This document shows positions 1 through 11,375 of a stretch of DNA of 64,000 bases, piece by piece (position 1 is the first letter of the stretch; every line of letters starts with the position of its first letter). The notes beneath the pieces were generated by a model, which saw only the letters and a list, made by a program, of their open reading frames with translations, was not told the DNA's origin and did not search any database. Position numbers and translations under genes: made by a program. The stretch lies in the NCBI GenBank assembly GCA_037953625.1, contig CM075655.1, forward strand, positions 118,861,001 through 118,925,000. The letters are read 5' to 3'. Source of the stretch: Crotalaria pallida. Taxonomy: Eukaryota > Streptophyta > Magnoliopsida > Fabales > Fabaceae.

Positions 1-966
1 GGCCCTTAAACTATAAAAAACTTGTAAATAAATAAAATTTTAACAATAAAATCTCTCTTAATATAGAGACTTTTCCAAAATATTGTTAATGATTATAACT
101 CTATAAATTTGCAAAAATATAGTCAACCATAAATAAATCACATAGGCTTCAACCGCTTCAACAATTCTATTAGTAGAGAAGTTTGAGAATAAAGAGGTGT
201 TTCAAAACCATAATTAGTAAATAAACTTGGACAAAAAGTTAAAGGGAGTTGAAATAAAATATTATGCAATAATATAATTATACATCTTAATAATATTATT
301 ACTTAATGTTTGAAATCTACTTTATAATCCTAGGTTCTAACTTTGGCAAACATGGTTCCACAATGCAATCTTATATTGCCATTTAAACTGATTCCAAAAT
401 TATCTATTTTACTGTTGATTAATTAGCAAAAAATAAACAACATTTCTCTAATAGTTGTATACTTTCATTCTATTATGGATAAAAATAACAATCAATTCAA
501 CAAAGCTTGAAATTTAGAAATAAATACTTCCTTCGGTTTTTTTTTATAAATTATTTTTTAGATGAATTTTTTGTTCTATTTCTAAGTTACTTTGTATTTT
601 TTACAAGACACTTATTGATTTTGTTTAATAATATTTTTTTTATTCATTAATGTGAAATAATATATTTGTGAAATTTTTAATACAAATTAAGATATAAAAT
701 TGTAATGTTAAAGTATTTTTTAAAATTTAAGAAATATAACTATTTTCATTGATCTTTATAATATAGTTAAGTATGACTCATAATTAAAATGGAAGAAAAA
801 AAATTTAAAAAGTGCATTTAATTTGAACAAAATAAAAATGAGAACATATATAAATAAGTAAAAAAAGAAAATATGTCAATAGTGGGACTTGAGCTCTAGT
901 TACTATGAAAAGCAAAAGTCTCAATGACCAATTTTGTTGGTTAAAATTGATATCAATATTTTTAAC

Positions 967-1007
<41 letters not shown>

Positions 1008-1364
1008 CTTTTGTGGGGCCCCTAAAAATCATGGATCCGGGGCGGGCGCCCTTGTTGCCCTCCCTATGGGCCGGGCCTGGGCTGCCATTATTTATTTTTA
1101 TTCTGTTGCAGTAATTTCAAGTCAAGAGTTAATATACATGTGGTGTTAAGTTATTCAATATGCTTTCAGCTAATATACATGGCTCTCTATCTGATGTAAC
1201 AATATTATTACCACTTACCAGCTGGTCCACATGGCATGAAAACCAAACCTCTTCTACCCCAAAAGAAACGATTGGCAAGTCAAGTCAATGCAAAATACCA
1301 AAAAGGAAAATAGTAGTAGTAGTCATCACTCAAGATGAATTAGACAAGTGACAAAAACAATAAA
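1..1364. other. AT-rich intergenic DNA with a GC-rich transposon-like end
   Basis: No gene is visible. The stretch is very AT-rich until about 1011-1085, where it turns abruptly GC-rich with GGGGCCCC, GGGGCGGGCGCCC and GGGCCGGGCC blocks. Such a GC-rich edge is typical of one end of a plant hAT-type element; its other end would lie left of the window. No target duplication could be checked, so the transposon reading is an inference. Confidence 0.35.
970..1001. repeat. (TA)n microsatellite
   Basis: About sixteen uninterrupted TA dinucleotides just before the GC-rich transposon-like edge. Confidence 0.95.
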
Positions 1365-1365
1365 T

Positions 1366-2255
1366 GAACGTATAAACCACTGCAGGACTGCTGACTAGCT
1401 AGTTTTTCTAGCCGTGCATCATTTTAAGAATTGGAGAAAAAATCGCAGAGAAATAAAGACCGGAGAGTAAGATAAGGCCAACTTGTACATATTAAACATA
1501 AAAAAGAAGTCTTAAATATATTCAGTAGATTAATACATACCTATTAAATTATATTATAAACTTAATTTTTCTTGTGTGACACATACCCTTTGCTTTGATG
1601 CAAGTGTTGTATTATTATTATTATTATTTGAAGGGTTTTGTTAACAAGTGTTTTTAGGGCATTTGTTAAGATTACTAGAAAATAAAATTTAATCATAAGT
1701 TCACAATCCTTTATTTCTCAAAAATCTTTAAAAGAACATTTTCCAATACCATTTAACTAAATTTGAATGTTTAATTAGTGTTTTAAGGACACTTATTAAC
1801 ATTTTTCTTATTTATATAGCACGTGACTTTCCACTTATTTTTTATCAAAAGTTTTAACAACAAGATGTCCCGTTGGAATAGAGGTTAAGTCATTAGTCAT
1901 GCACAAAAGGGTTTTTTGTTGGATTTTCATTATTGCAAAAAGAGGGCACCGCATTTCAAAGACAATAATATAGGTTGATCGTAAAAAAAAGAACAATAAT
2001 GTAGGGAAAAAAAATCCTCCCTTCTTTCAAAAGCCACAACCCTCTAAAGCTAAAAGAAGCAATAATCAGATTCAACTTTACCTTCCAATAATCTCCAAGG
2101 AAATTTATCAGTAATAACATGTCCCTACTGTTAATGGACCTATTTGGGTAGCCGTCGGACCCATGGAGTATTATGTATTGGTGTTGCCCATTTTTCTTCT
2201 TTTCACATTGAAGTACATGTAACGCATCCAATCAAGACAGGACATGGAACTTTCT
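1366..2255. repeat. Upstream copy of duplicated RLK promoter region
   Basis: This segment is a diverged direct copy of 2737-3877, the DNA just upstream of the receptor kinase gene. Anchors in the same order include GAACGTATAAACCA at the left end, a GTGACTTTCCACTTA block near 1825, a TTAGTCATGCACA block near 1895, and a near-identical stretch at 2085-2250 ending in CATCCAATCAAGACAGGACA. The copy stops before any coding sequence, so no second kinase gene follows it. Confidence 0.8.
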
Positions 2256-2767
2256 TTCTTTGACCAATCCAACAATTAAAATGGATACTGTCAAAATATC
2301 TATGCCAATTAAGCAAGAATTAATGCAAGTGATATAATATTTGGAATATTTCGATATGTAGCAGCTTTACAATTTCCCCCCTTTTCCATCTCATGAAAAA
2401 AAATTTGACTATCAAAAAAGAAATTAAGGGAACTCACAAGTCACAATGACATACATGACTTACTTTATCTGAATCCAACTTTTGTATATGGGTTACCACC
2501 TCTTGTACTCCATTAATGTTGCTTTTATTAAAACAAAAAATTGCCTAAATGACTCCTTTGCTGGTATATTATTATCATCTTGCCCACACAGACCAAGAAA
2601 CCTCACATTCACACCGTTCCACCCCACACGAAATGATGTCAAGGTAAAATAAAAAAAAATGGGAAGCAAGGTCAAGGTGAAATTGACATGGGAGATAAGC
2701 AATAGATTACAACTTACCAAGATTTCACAGGGTTGTGAACGTATAAACCAGTGCAGGCTGCTAACTA

Positions 2768-3039
2768 CTCACTCTGTCCCTAATTATAAGGTCATCTTAA
2801 CACTTTTATTTTGTCCCTATTTATAAGACCCTTTACCAATTTTCAATGAGCATTAATTATTTTTTTCACAAACACCCCTATTTATTTAACACTTTTTAGA
2901 TTCTCAATAATATTAATAGGGGTAATTTTGAAAATACATATAAAAAGTTCATATTTCCAATATAATTAACTAAATTATTCCACTTTCTTAATGGACGGTA
3001 AAATATCCAAGAGGGCCTTATAATTAGGAACGAAGGTAG
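2768..3039. mobile_element. Stowaway-like MITE with TA target duplication
   Basis: A 272-bp element flanked by TA on both sides. Its ends are inverted copies built around CCTAATTATAAGG. The interior is AT-rich and shares long blocks with the elements at 11103 and 25235 (for example AAAATACATAT, AACTAAATTA and TTTTTAGATTCTCAA, in either orientation). It has no coding capacity. Elements of this shape are moved by Tc1/mariner transposases, which is family knowledge. Confidence 0.85.
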
Positions 3040-3162
3040 TAATAAGCAAAATTAGATAAAAATAACATAGTGATGTGTTTCCAATCACATAAATATGATA
3101 AGGTCAATCGTGTATGCATTAAATATAAAAAAAAATCTTAAATATGCTCATATTAACACATT

Positions 3163-3326
3163 TTTATTGGTTGTCCATCTGGTTCCCCAAGAATTACCTA
3201 GGTACATCCGGATCGCGTGCCTAACTATGACAGATGAGTAATTTTCTGCATACACAAGAAATCGAACCTGAGACCTTGCTTAAATAAGACCGAGCCGCTT
3301 ACCACTCGTCCCAACCCAGGTTAGTT
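3163..3326 (-). mobile_element. tRNA-derived SINE
   Basis: Read on the minus strand, the element has a box A-like GAGTGGTAAGCGG and a box B-like AGGTTCGATTTC about 35 bp later, the internal RNA polymerase III promoter of tRNA-type SINEs. It is flanked by a 17-bp target duplication, GCTCATATTAACACATT versus GCTCAGATTAACACATT, with one mismatch. The SINE at 42404-42565 is a relative. Confidence 0.85.
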
Positions 3327-4048
3327 GCTCAGATTAACACATTAAACTATTAAAATTATACTATAATAAACTTAATGTCACAATTCCCGAGTGACGCACT
3401 TTGTTTTGATTGAAATGTTATTTTGTTTGAATAGCATGTGATTTTCCACTTACTTTTGTATCAAAAGCTCTAAAAAAAAAAGATTTTTCATTGAATCGAG
3501 AAATTATTTTAAAAGAATCTGCATAAAAAAATTTCACATCAATAATCTGAATAGGATTAAGATTATTGATCCTAAATCATGCAATAATTACTTTATTGAA
3601 TCATAGCCTAAGTCGTTAGTTATGCACAGATGGGCTTTTTAATTGGTATGGGATTTTCATTAAACAATCACATTGATCAGTTTTAATGCTCAACAATATA
3701 TTACATTCCAATCTCCAAGGAAATTTCATAGTAATAACATGTCACTACAGTCAATGGACTTATTCGAATAACCAGGCCCATCTATTCTGTATTGTTGTTA
3801 CCCATTTTTCTTCTTTTCACATTGAAGAAGTACATGTAATGCATCCAATCAAGACAGGACATGGAACTTTTTCTTACTTTGGGTTGTGGCAGTACATAGT
3901 GCTTTGAGTATTTAAGTAGATAGAGTAACATAGGGAAGGAGTGTGCTTCTTTTCTGTTCCCTCCCAACTATCAAACCACAAAATACCTATCCATCATAAA
4001 ATACAATCAAAAACACTAGCTATCAACCTCAAGTATTTCCTCAACAAA

Positions 4049-7000
4049 ATGAAACATTTTTCTCTCTTATCCCCTATGTTTTGGTATCTATACCTTAACA
4101 TGTTTCTTGTCATTACACTGAGCTCGCTGTCTTATAGCCCAAACGGTAATGTCTCTGCATTAGCAAACCATACTGATTACTTTGCATTGCTCAAATTCAA
4201 AGCATCAATTTCCAAAGACCCGTATGGAGTGCTGCACTTTTGGAATGGTTCTACTCACTTTTGCAACTGGAGTGGAATCACATGCAGTCCCATGCATCAA
4301 AGAGTCACGGACTTGAACCTAGAAGGATATCAGTTGCACGGAACCATATCTCCTCAACTTGGCAATCTCTCTTTTCTGAGAAGTCTCAACCTCAAAAACA
4401 ATAGCCTCTACGGAATAATCCCTCACGAATTGGGTCGTCTTTTACAACTGCAACAACTCTATCTCTCCATTAATTCTTTAGATGGTGAGTTTCCAACAAT
4501 CTTGACGAGTTGCATTGAACTCAAAGACCTGCGCTTGTATGAGAACAATTTGGTTGGCAAAATACCCAATGAGATTGGGTCTTTCAAAAAGCTTCAACAA
4601 TTGCGCATTTGGAGAAACAATTTTGTCGGGCAAATCCCAACGTCTATAGGGAATCTTTCATCACTTACTCTTTTCTATGCGCATGAAAATAACTTGGAGG
4701 GATATATTCCACAAGAATTAGGCCGTTTGTTACACTTGCAATACCTCAATCTCGATTATAATTTGTTGACTGGAGAAATTCCTACAAACTTGACAAGTTG
4801 CTCTAAACTCGAAGAAATTGGCTTGTTCAATAACAATTTGAGTGGCAAATTACCAGCTGAAATTGGCTCTCTTAGTCAGCTTCAAATCTTCCTCATTCGA
4901 TCCAACATGTTAACAGGGCATATCCCAGCATCCATAGGGAATCTTTCATCCCTTTCCTTTCTCTCCATGGGTTTTAATAACTTGGAGGGATGTATTCCAC
5001 CTGAAATAGGGCATTTGAGAAACTTGACATTTATATCATTGAGTTACAACAAGTTGAATGGTACGCTTCCATCCACCCTATTCAATATATCATCTCTCAT
5101 TTCAATCTTCCTTTCTGCCAATCAATTTAAAGGCTATCTTCCATCCAACATGTTCCAAACCCTCCCCAATCTCAAATACTTTGCAATTTTTACAAATAAA
5201 ATCTCAGGTCCAATCCCCATTTCCATCACAAATGCATCAGCCATGAAACAACTTTGTCTCAGTGATAATCTTTTGGTCGGTCAAGTTCCAAGTCTAGGGA
5301 AGCTACATGATATAGAGGTAATCCTTTTGTCAAAAAATAGACTAGGTGAAAATTCAACCAAGGACTTGGATTTTTTAGAACCATTGGCAAACTGTAGTAA
5401 GTTATATAGGCTCTATATAAACCTAAATAATTTTGGAGGCTTTTTACCGAATTTCATTGGAAATTTGTCCAAACAACTGAGGTTTTTAAATCTTAGGAAC
5501 AACCACTTATCAGGAAAACTGCCTACGGAATTAGGAAATCTAAATGGTTTAATTCTGTTGAAAGTACAAAATAACCGTTTTGATGGGATTATTCCAGCTG
5601 GTTTTGGGAAATTTCAGAATTTGCAAAGGTTAGATTTAAGTGGAAACAAATTATCTGGAGATATACCAACCTTCATAGGTAACCTCAACCAATTGTTTCA
5701 TTTGAACTTAAGTCAAAATATGTTAGAAGGGAATATACCTCCAAGTATAGGAAACTGCCAGAAGTTACAAGTCTTAGATCTTTCGCTAAATAACTTCAGA
5801 GGACCCATACCCTCAAAGGTTTTTAGCATTCCCTCTTTCCTTCACTTGGACTTGTCACAAAACTTTTTGAGTGGCGCTCTACCTGATGAAGTGGGCAAAT
5901 TAAAAAATATTGAATATCTTGATTTCTCTGATAATCATCTGTCTGGCAACATTCCTGCAACCATTGGAGAATGCATGGTCTTGGAGTATCTCTATTTGCA
6001 AGGGAATTCATTCCATGGAATCATACCCTCCTCTTTGGCTTCATTGAAAGGTCTTCGAAAATTAGACCTATCACGAAACCACTTATCTGGACCAATTCCC
6101 GAAGGTTTGCAAAATATTTCTCTTTTAAAATACTTCAATGTTTCCTTCAACACATTAGATGGTGAGGTTCCAACTGGAGGTGTCTTTCAAAATGCAAGCA
6201 CATTTGCCATGTCTGGTAATATAAAGCTTTGTGGAGGAGTTTCAGAGCTACATCTACCACCATGCCCTGTCAAAGATAAAAACCTTGGAAAACATCACAA
6301 TTTTAAAAGGTTGATAGCAGTGATAGTTTGTGTGGTTGCTTCACTTCTCATACTATCGTTTAGTTTAACTATCTACTGGTTGAGGAGAAGAAAGAAGAGA
6401 TCACGTGCTGATTCACCAACAATTGATCAGCTGGCTAAGGTTTCATACCAAAACCTATACAATGGAACTGATGGATTCTCACCTAGAAACTTGATAGGAG
6501 GTGGAAGCTTTGGCTCTGTGTACAAAGGAACTCTTGAATCAGAAGATAATTTTGTTGCCATAAAGGTCCTAAACCTTCAAAAGAAGGGAGCTCACAAGAG
6601 TTTCATTGCCGAATGTCGTGCACTGAGAAATATTAGGCACCGAAATTTGGTTAGGATTTTAACATGTTGTTCTAGCACAGATTACAAAGGCCAAGAATTT
6701 AAAGCTCTTGTTTTTGAGTTCATGACAAATGGAAGTTTAGAATGTTGGTTGCATCCATCAATTGAAGCTGTAGATCATCCCCGATCTCTTGACTTGTGGC
6801 GAAGATTTAATATCATTGTTGATGTAGCTTCCGCACTACATTATCTTCACTATGAATGTGAGCATGTTGCCATTCATTGTGATTTAAAGCCAAGCAATAT
6901 TCTTCTTGATGATTACTTTGTGGCTCATGTTGGTGATTTTGGCTTAACAAGATTGCTCTCAAGTGTCGGAGACTTTTCAAAGCAAATTAGCACAACTGAA

Positions 7001-7533
7001 ATAAAGGGAACTATTGGTTATGCTCCTCCAGGTATGGCATGATATTTTAAGTTAGGCTTCCCTTTTTAGCTAAAGTTTTGCTTATACATTATACGCATTA
7101 ACTGATTTTATATTATATTTCAGAATATGGTATGGGTTCGAAAGTGTCGATTGAAGGTGATGTGTATAGTTTTGGAATCCTTGTTTTAGAAATGTTGACA
7201 GGAAGGAGACCCACAAATGAAATGTTTAAAGATGATAAAAATCTTCATAATTATGTAAAATCTTCAATTCCAAACCACCATTTGCAAATTGTGGACTCGT
7301 CTATTCTTCCCGAGGAATTAGAACGAACTGATGATGATGATGATGATAATTTGACACTTATGAATCCTACCATGAAGAATTGTTTACTGTCACTTTTTAG
7401 AATTGCACTTGCTTGTTCGGTGGAATCACCAAACGAGAGAATGAATATGGTTGAAGTCATCAGGGAACTTAATCAGATTAAAAGTTCATTTCCTTCAGGT
7501 GAGATCAATGGAGTTTATACTGCTTTTTTGTGA
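4049..7533 (+). CDS. LRR receptor-like kinase, XII/XA21-EFR type, non-RD
   Basis: Two exons, 4049-7031 and 7124-7533, encode 1130 aa; the 92-bp GT-AG intron splits the Glu codon of the kinase APE-like motif (PPE). An in-frame ATG at 3941 would add 36 residues, but the ATG at 4049 opens directly onto a hydrophobic signal peptide (about residues 1-30), so I chose it. Order: LRRNT cap (about 42-82, CNWSGITC), 26 LRRs (about 85-725), a transmembrane helix (755-777), a basic stop-transfer run, then the kinase. The glycine loop is at 817-822, Lys839 in VAIK, Asp945 in HCDLKPSN and Asp963 in DFG. Cys instead of Arg before the catalytic Asp makes it non-RD, a hallmark of plant pattern-recognition receptors. 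The family acts at the plasma membrane in immune perception; the ligand here is unknown. It looks intact. A TATTTAAG box near 3909 may be the TATA element. Confidence 0.93.
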
Positions 7534-8313
7534 TATCGTGATATTTTTGTAAGATTTTGCTAGGACTGTTACAGAATTTGTTACTTTTGAATTCCTGGTA
7601 TCTACCGGTCTGACATCTTCTTAAATTTCAGGTCGTTAAAACTTGGCAATTATTCAACTTGATATCAAGCACAATCACTGCAAGTCTGCAATGAATTTGA
7701 AAATTTGACCTATACTGTTGTGCATTCAATATCTAATATGTACAACGTACTTTCAATTTATTTTTATTTTATAAGCGTTGTGCTACAAGACTTCATGTTG
7801 CAAAATTTGATTGGGGTCTTTTTGCCATATATGGCGTATGCCATTTAGTCTTTTGTTCAAATAAGTTCAAATTGAATTCGATGGATTTGGATCACAAGAA
7901 AATCAGTGCATCAATATTCAAAGTAAAGTTAAATTATTATATATTTTCAACTCTTTCGAAAAATAGTTTTCTATGTTCTGGGTTTCTAATGTAGAATGCA
8001 TGATATAAAAGGTGGCAGGTGACTCTTCTTAATTTGGTAATCAGGATAACAATGAGGTTCATATTTCGGTATTTGATTATGCTAACTACTCTGTATGAAG
8101 TTTACGATTTCTTATTTTTCATTTCCATGAAAAAGTTTGTTTGTGAAGAATTTGCACATATTAAAATCCTGGCAATATTTAGTATCAATAATTTGTAATA
8201 GGGACCTAAACAAAATAAAAAATACTATATTTTTTAACATAAAAATATAAAATACATATTTTAAGTATACCAATTAATAGTAACATTTTCAAAAACGGCT
8301 ACAAATGGCACTA
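7534..8313. other. Convergent intergenic region
   Basis: This 780-bp AT-rich gap lies between two genes that end toward each other. It should hold the 3' UTRs of the receptor kinase and of the RopGEF on the other strand. A TTAAATTTCAG near 7632 could be a splice acceptor in the kinase 3' UTR. No open reading frame or repeat is evident. Confidence 0.6.
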
Positions 8314-10698
8314 CTATGGGGAATTTCGAGAAGACACACTAGTACAAGTCTCTCCACCAATGCACCACGCTAGACTCCGGCTTGGTGTAGCTGTTACGAA
8401 GCTAGTTTTGGCCTCAATAGATGAAATTTCTATATCAGAATTACTACCACAACTAGAACCACAACACTGTCCATCTACCATGTTCAACTTATCAAGTAAA
8501 GAGTGCCTGATATGTGAACCAATCACCCAAGTTTCAGAGATATTTTTTCCCGGAGAGCAACTAGTCACCACCACAGGTGAATTAGGATTGCTTATTGAAT
8601 CCTCCTGAAGTATATCTCCTATCCTAGACAGTATGCTGAATGCTAAATTTCCAATAACTCTGGAATAGGCTTCCAAGATAGAATGCCCAATATCCTTCAG
8701 GAATACACAGAAATCAACACCTTGAATAAAAAACCAAAGACAAAAATATGTGGTATGCATTAGTATTAAACTCACCTTGCCATATTGAACTTTAGTAGCA
8801 TCAAGAAATGTCGGAGGGAGGTTAGGGTATCTGGTTTTAAGCAGCCGCAAAAGGGTTTCAGCACGGTCCGATAATAATACCATTTTATCAACCTCTGACA
8901 TGGCGTCCTTCGCAAAAGACCATGAGGTTCGAACTGGGGATTTTCCGTTAGCTTGTTCCATAATTCTCTCTTTCCATGAGAATGTAGCAGCTTCCAATCT
9001 ATTAATGGTCTCAAGAGCACTATGTTCAGATCTCAAATTGAGAGATTTAATCATATCTTCTCCACAGCTTGATTCAGCTGTCAAAACCTTGTGCAGTTCC
9101 TGTCCAAGGTTTGCCTTTCCAGACTGCAATGAAGAAACAGATTTGGTAACAAATAACAATGCAATGAAAATCACAATGTAATATGTAGAAAGTCTAGAGG
9201 ATTATGATTGCGATAATATTCTAAGAATTAAAAGTTCATCATGATCAGATTATCAAAAGAAGCTATTTTCCTGCTGAAAGAACCTAAGCTTAGATTTAGT
9301 GTCAACAACTAAGTGCCTTAACTGCATCAGAAATGCAAGAGGATAAAACATATGTAATTTCAACTTCATTCAACCTTACAAGAACATCACCTTTGCAAGT
9401 GCATCCTTGATATTTTCTGGCACGGGCATTTCAAGTAACACATTTTCATTGATAGATTTCGCAGCCTTAAACACTTGACATACCACCCTCCCATGATGAA
9501 GCAGCCTCTTTATTTCGGTGTCAGAAAGCCCTGTTCTCGGTACTTGGGGTGATGGAAGCCACCATCGTTTTCTCTGCCGTGCACTTGTGTTCCTCCCTTC
9601 TGCTCGGCTTCCTCCCTCTGCATACCAAAACTCAGTTTTCACCATTGAATCTAGCACCTCCTGTCAAACAAAAACACAAAAAATATGAAATAGTGACTTG
9701 ACTTGACCAGTAAGTTATTGATAGAAAATCCAAGATTTTTTATGAGAGTAAAAGGATGGCATACAATAAGCATTGAGTCCAACTTCTGCAGTGCTGGAAG
9801 ATTCATGTGGATGTCTGCACGAGTTTTCGGGGTCATAATCTGTTCAAACAATACACCACTCTCATTTTACTGCAATGTGATGTATAAAGTATTACACCCA
9901 TTTGTCCGTCAAAAACAAAAGATACCTCAAACATTCCACCATTGGCACTGCTTTGCTTAGCAGGAACAAGTTCAACCATATAGTTGGTAGGAGACAATAA
10001 CCAATCCATTTCTCTTCGCCATTTGCTCTTCCTATCTTCCGATAGGGGTTCCAATTTCCAAAGCTCACCGAAAACCGTTACTGCATATGTTCATTTAGCA
10101 CTTAGATCGGCTTAAAAATAAAACCAGAAGAGAAATGAATGAGGAACAGCTCATGAACTCAAACAAGTGAAATTCTACAGTTATATACTTACATATAATC
10201 ATATATGCTTTAAAAGATTTTCTATTTTACATTTTTAACAGAGTTTCGAAAAGCCAGCCAATTTCTTTAGTGATAAACTTAATGAACTACATGTCATTGC
10301 TAAAGGAATCAACCTGCTAGGTTTGTGATGGCATTCGATAGCGCCAAAGCTGTATTGAGACCCTTAGTTCCTCCTGTGACATCTTCACCTAGCAAGAGCT
10401 TTGCAAACTTTTCCTTCATGGCTTCCACATCTGAATGTTGGATAGCATAAGAAGCCTTCTCTTTGGCATAAAAATGTTGAGGACTTTCTGAGAGTTCCCA
10501 TTCTTCCAATCCTTGTTCATCCCTTTTCATTGTCAAACATTTTGAAGAGAATGATCCAAATGCATCTTTGCTGGAGGAACAAGTGGAATCATCATCATCA
10601 AATGAATCAGTTATACATCCATCTCCTCTACTAGTTCTGCTTTCATCTTCATAAGACTGATTATTTAGAATGCAACTCTCAAGGCCATTGTATGTCAT
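8314..10698 (-). CDS. RopGEF14-like guanine nucleotide exchange factor (PRONE domain)
   Basis: Six coding exons on the minus strand: 10314-10698, 9926-10080, 9765-9839, 9391-9660, 8776-9123 and 8314-8694. All junctions are GT-AG and in phase; the product is 537 aa. The acidic, Ser-rich N-terminus (FDDDDSTCSSSKD) precedes a PRONE domain from about residue 91 (MKEKFAKLLLGED) to about 441 (ILSRIGDILQED), with the family signatures WRREMDWLLSP, MVELVP, NLPALQKLDSML and TEFWY. The C-terminus (TATPSRS, NSP) matches the RopGEF14 subgroup. PRONE proteins load GTP onto plant ROP GTPases at the plasma membrane and are commonly activated by receptor-like kinases (family knowledge). The start used is the first in-frame ATG after the splice acceptor at 10704; known relatives have about 25 more N-terminal residues from an upstream exon that I could not find here. 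Confidence 0.93.
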
Positions 10699-11102
10699 AA
10701 TCCCTGAAAGATTCCATTACAAATTGATGATAATAATAATAATAATAATAACAATAATAACCAAAAATTCATAATTATGATTTCCATCAGGTGTTATGTT
10801 TATATTTAACAATAGTGTAATACATAAACATATAATCTAGAACAAAATAAAGCCTAGCTGTCAATGTCAAAAAAATGCAAGAATATATTCTCACTGCTGT
10901 TGCAGGCATACAGCCAAAAGTATGAATCGTCATCATGTTTCCTATAATAACTCTAATATAAAAGTAATTTTGTTGCATGCTTAGAATTAGTCAATAGAAT
11001 TTAAGTAAGAGAGCACAAAGGTTTTCCAATATATACATATAAATTTTTTTGCATTAGAAATAGAAATCTATATTATTTGCATTGTTATTGACTAGTAGTA
11101 TA

Positions 11103-11375
11103 CTCCCTCCGTCATTATTTATAAGGTCCTTTTGGAGGATTTCACGTAAATTAAGAAAGTGGATTAATTTAGTTAATTGTATTGGAAATGTGAATTTTTT
11201 ATATGTATTTTCAAAATTACCCCTATTAATATTATTGGAAATCTAAAAAGTGTTAAATAAATCGGGGTTTTCGTGCAAAAAAAATAATTAATGATTATTG
11301 AAAATTGGCATAGGGTCTTATAAAGAGGAACAAAATAAAAGTGTCAAAAAGTCTTATATTCAGGGATGGAGGAAG
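11103..11375. mobile_element. Stowaway-like MITE with TA target duplication
   Basis: A 273-bp element with inverted ends (CTCCCTCCGTC at the left, the complement GATGGAGGAAG at the right) flanked by TA. The interior is closely related to 25235-25507. It sits in the RopGEF first intron. Confidence 0.9.

Larger units (their letters stand above)
2737..3877. repeat. Gene-proximal copy of duplicated RLK promoter region
   Basis: This is the second copy of the tandem duplication and ends about 170 bp before the kinase start codon. It is about 250 bp longer than the upstream copy because a MITE (2768-3039) and a SINE (3163-3326) inserted into it; both are missing from the other copy. The insertions therefore postdate the duplication, or hit only this copy. 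Confidence 0.8.

Noticed and set aside
1956..2231. 91-aa minus-strand open frame in the duplicated upstream block
   Set aside because: Not conserved in the second copy of the block, and no known domain.
3941..4048. Upstream ATG extending the receptor kinase by 36 residues
   Set aside because: The extension is polar and would bury the signal peptide; the ATG at 4049 begins directly at it.
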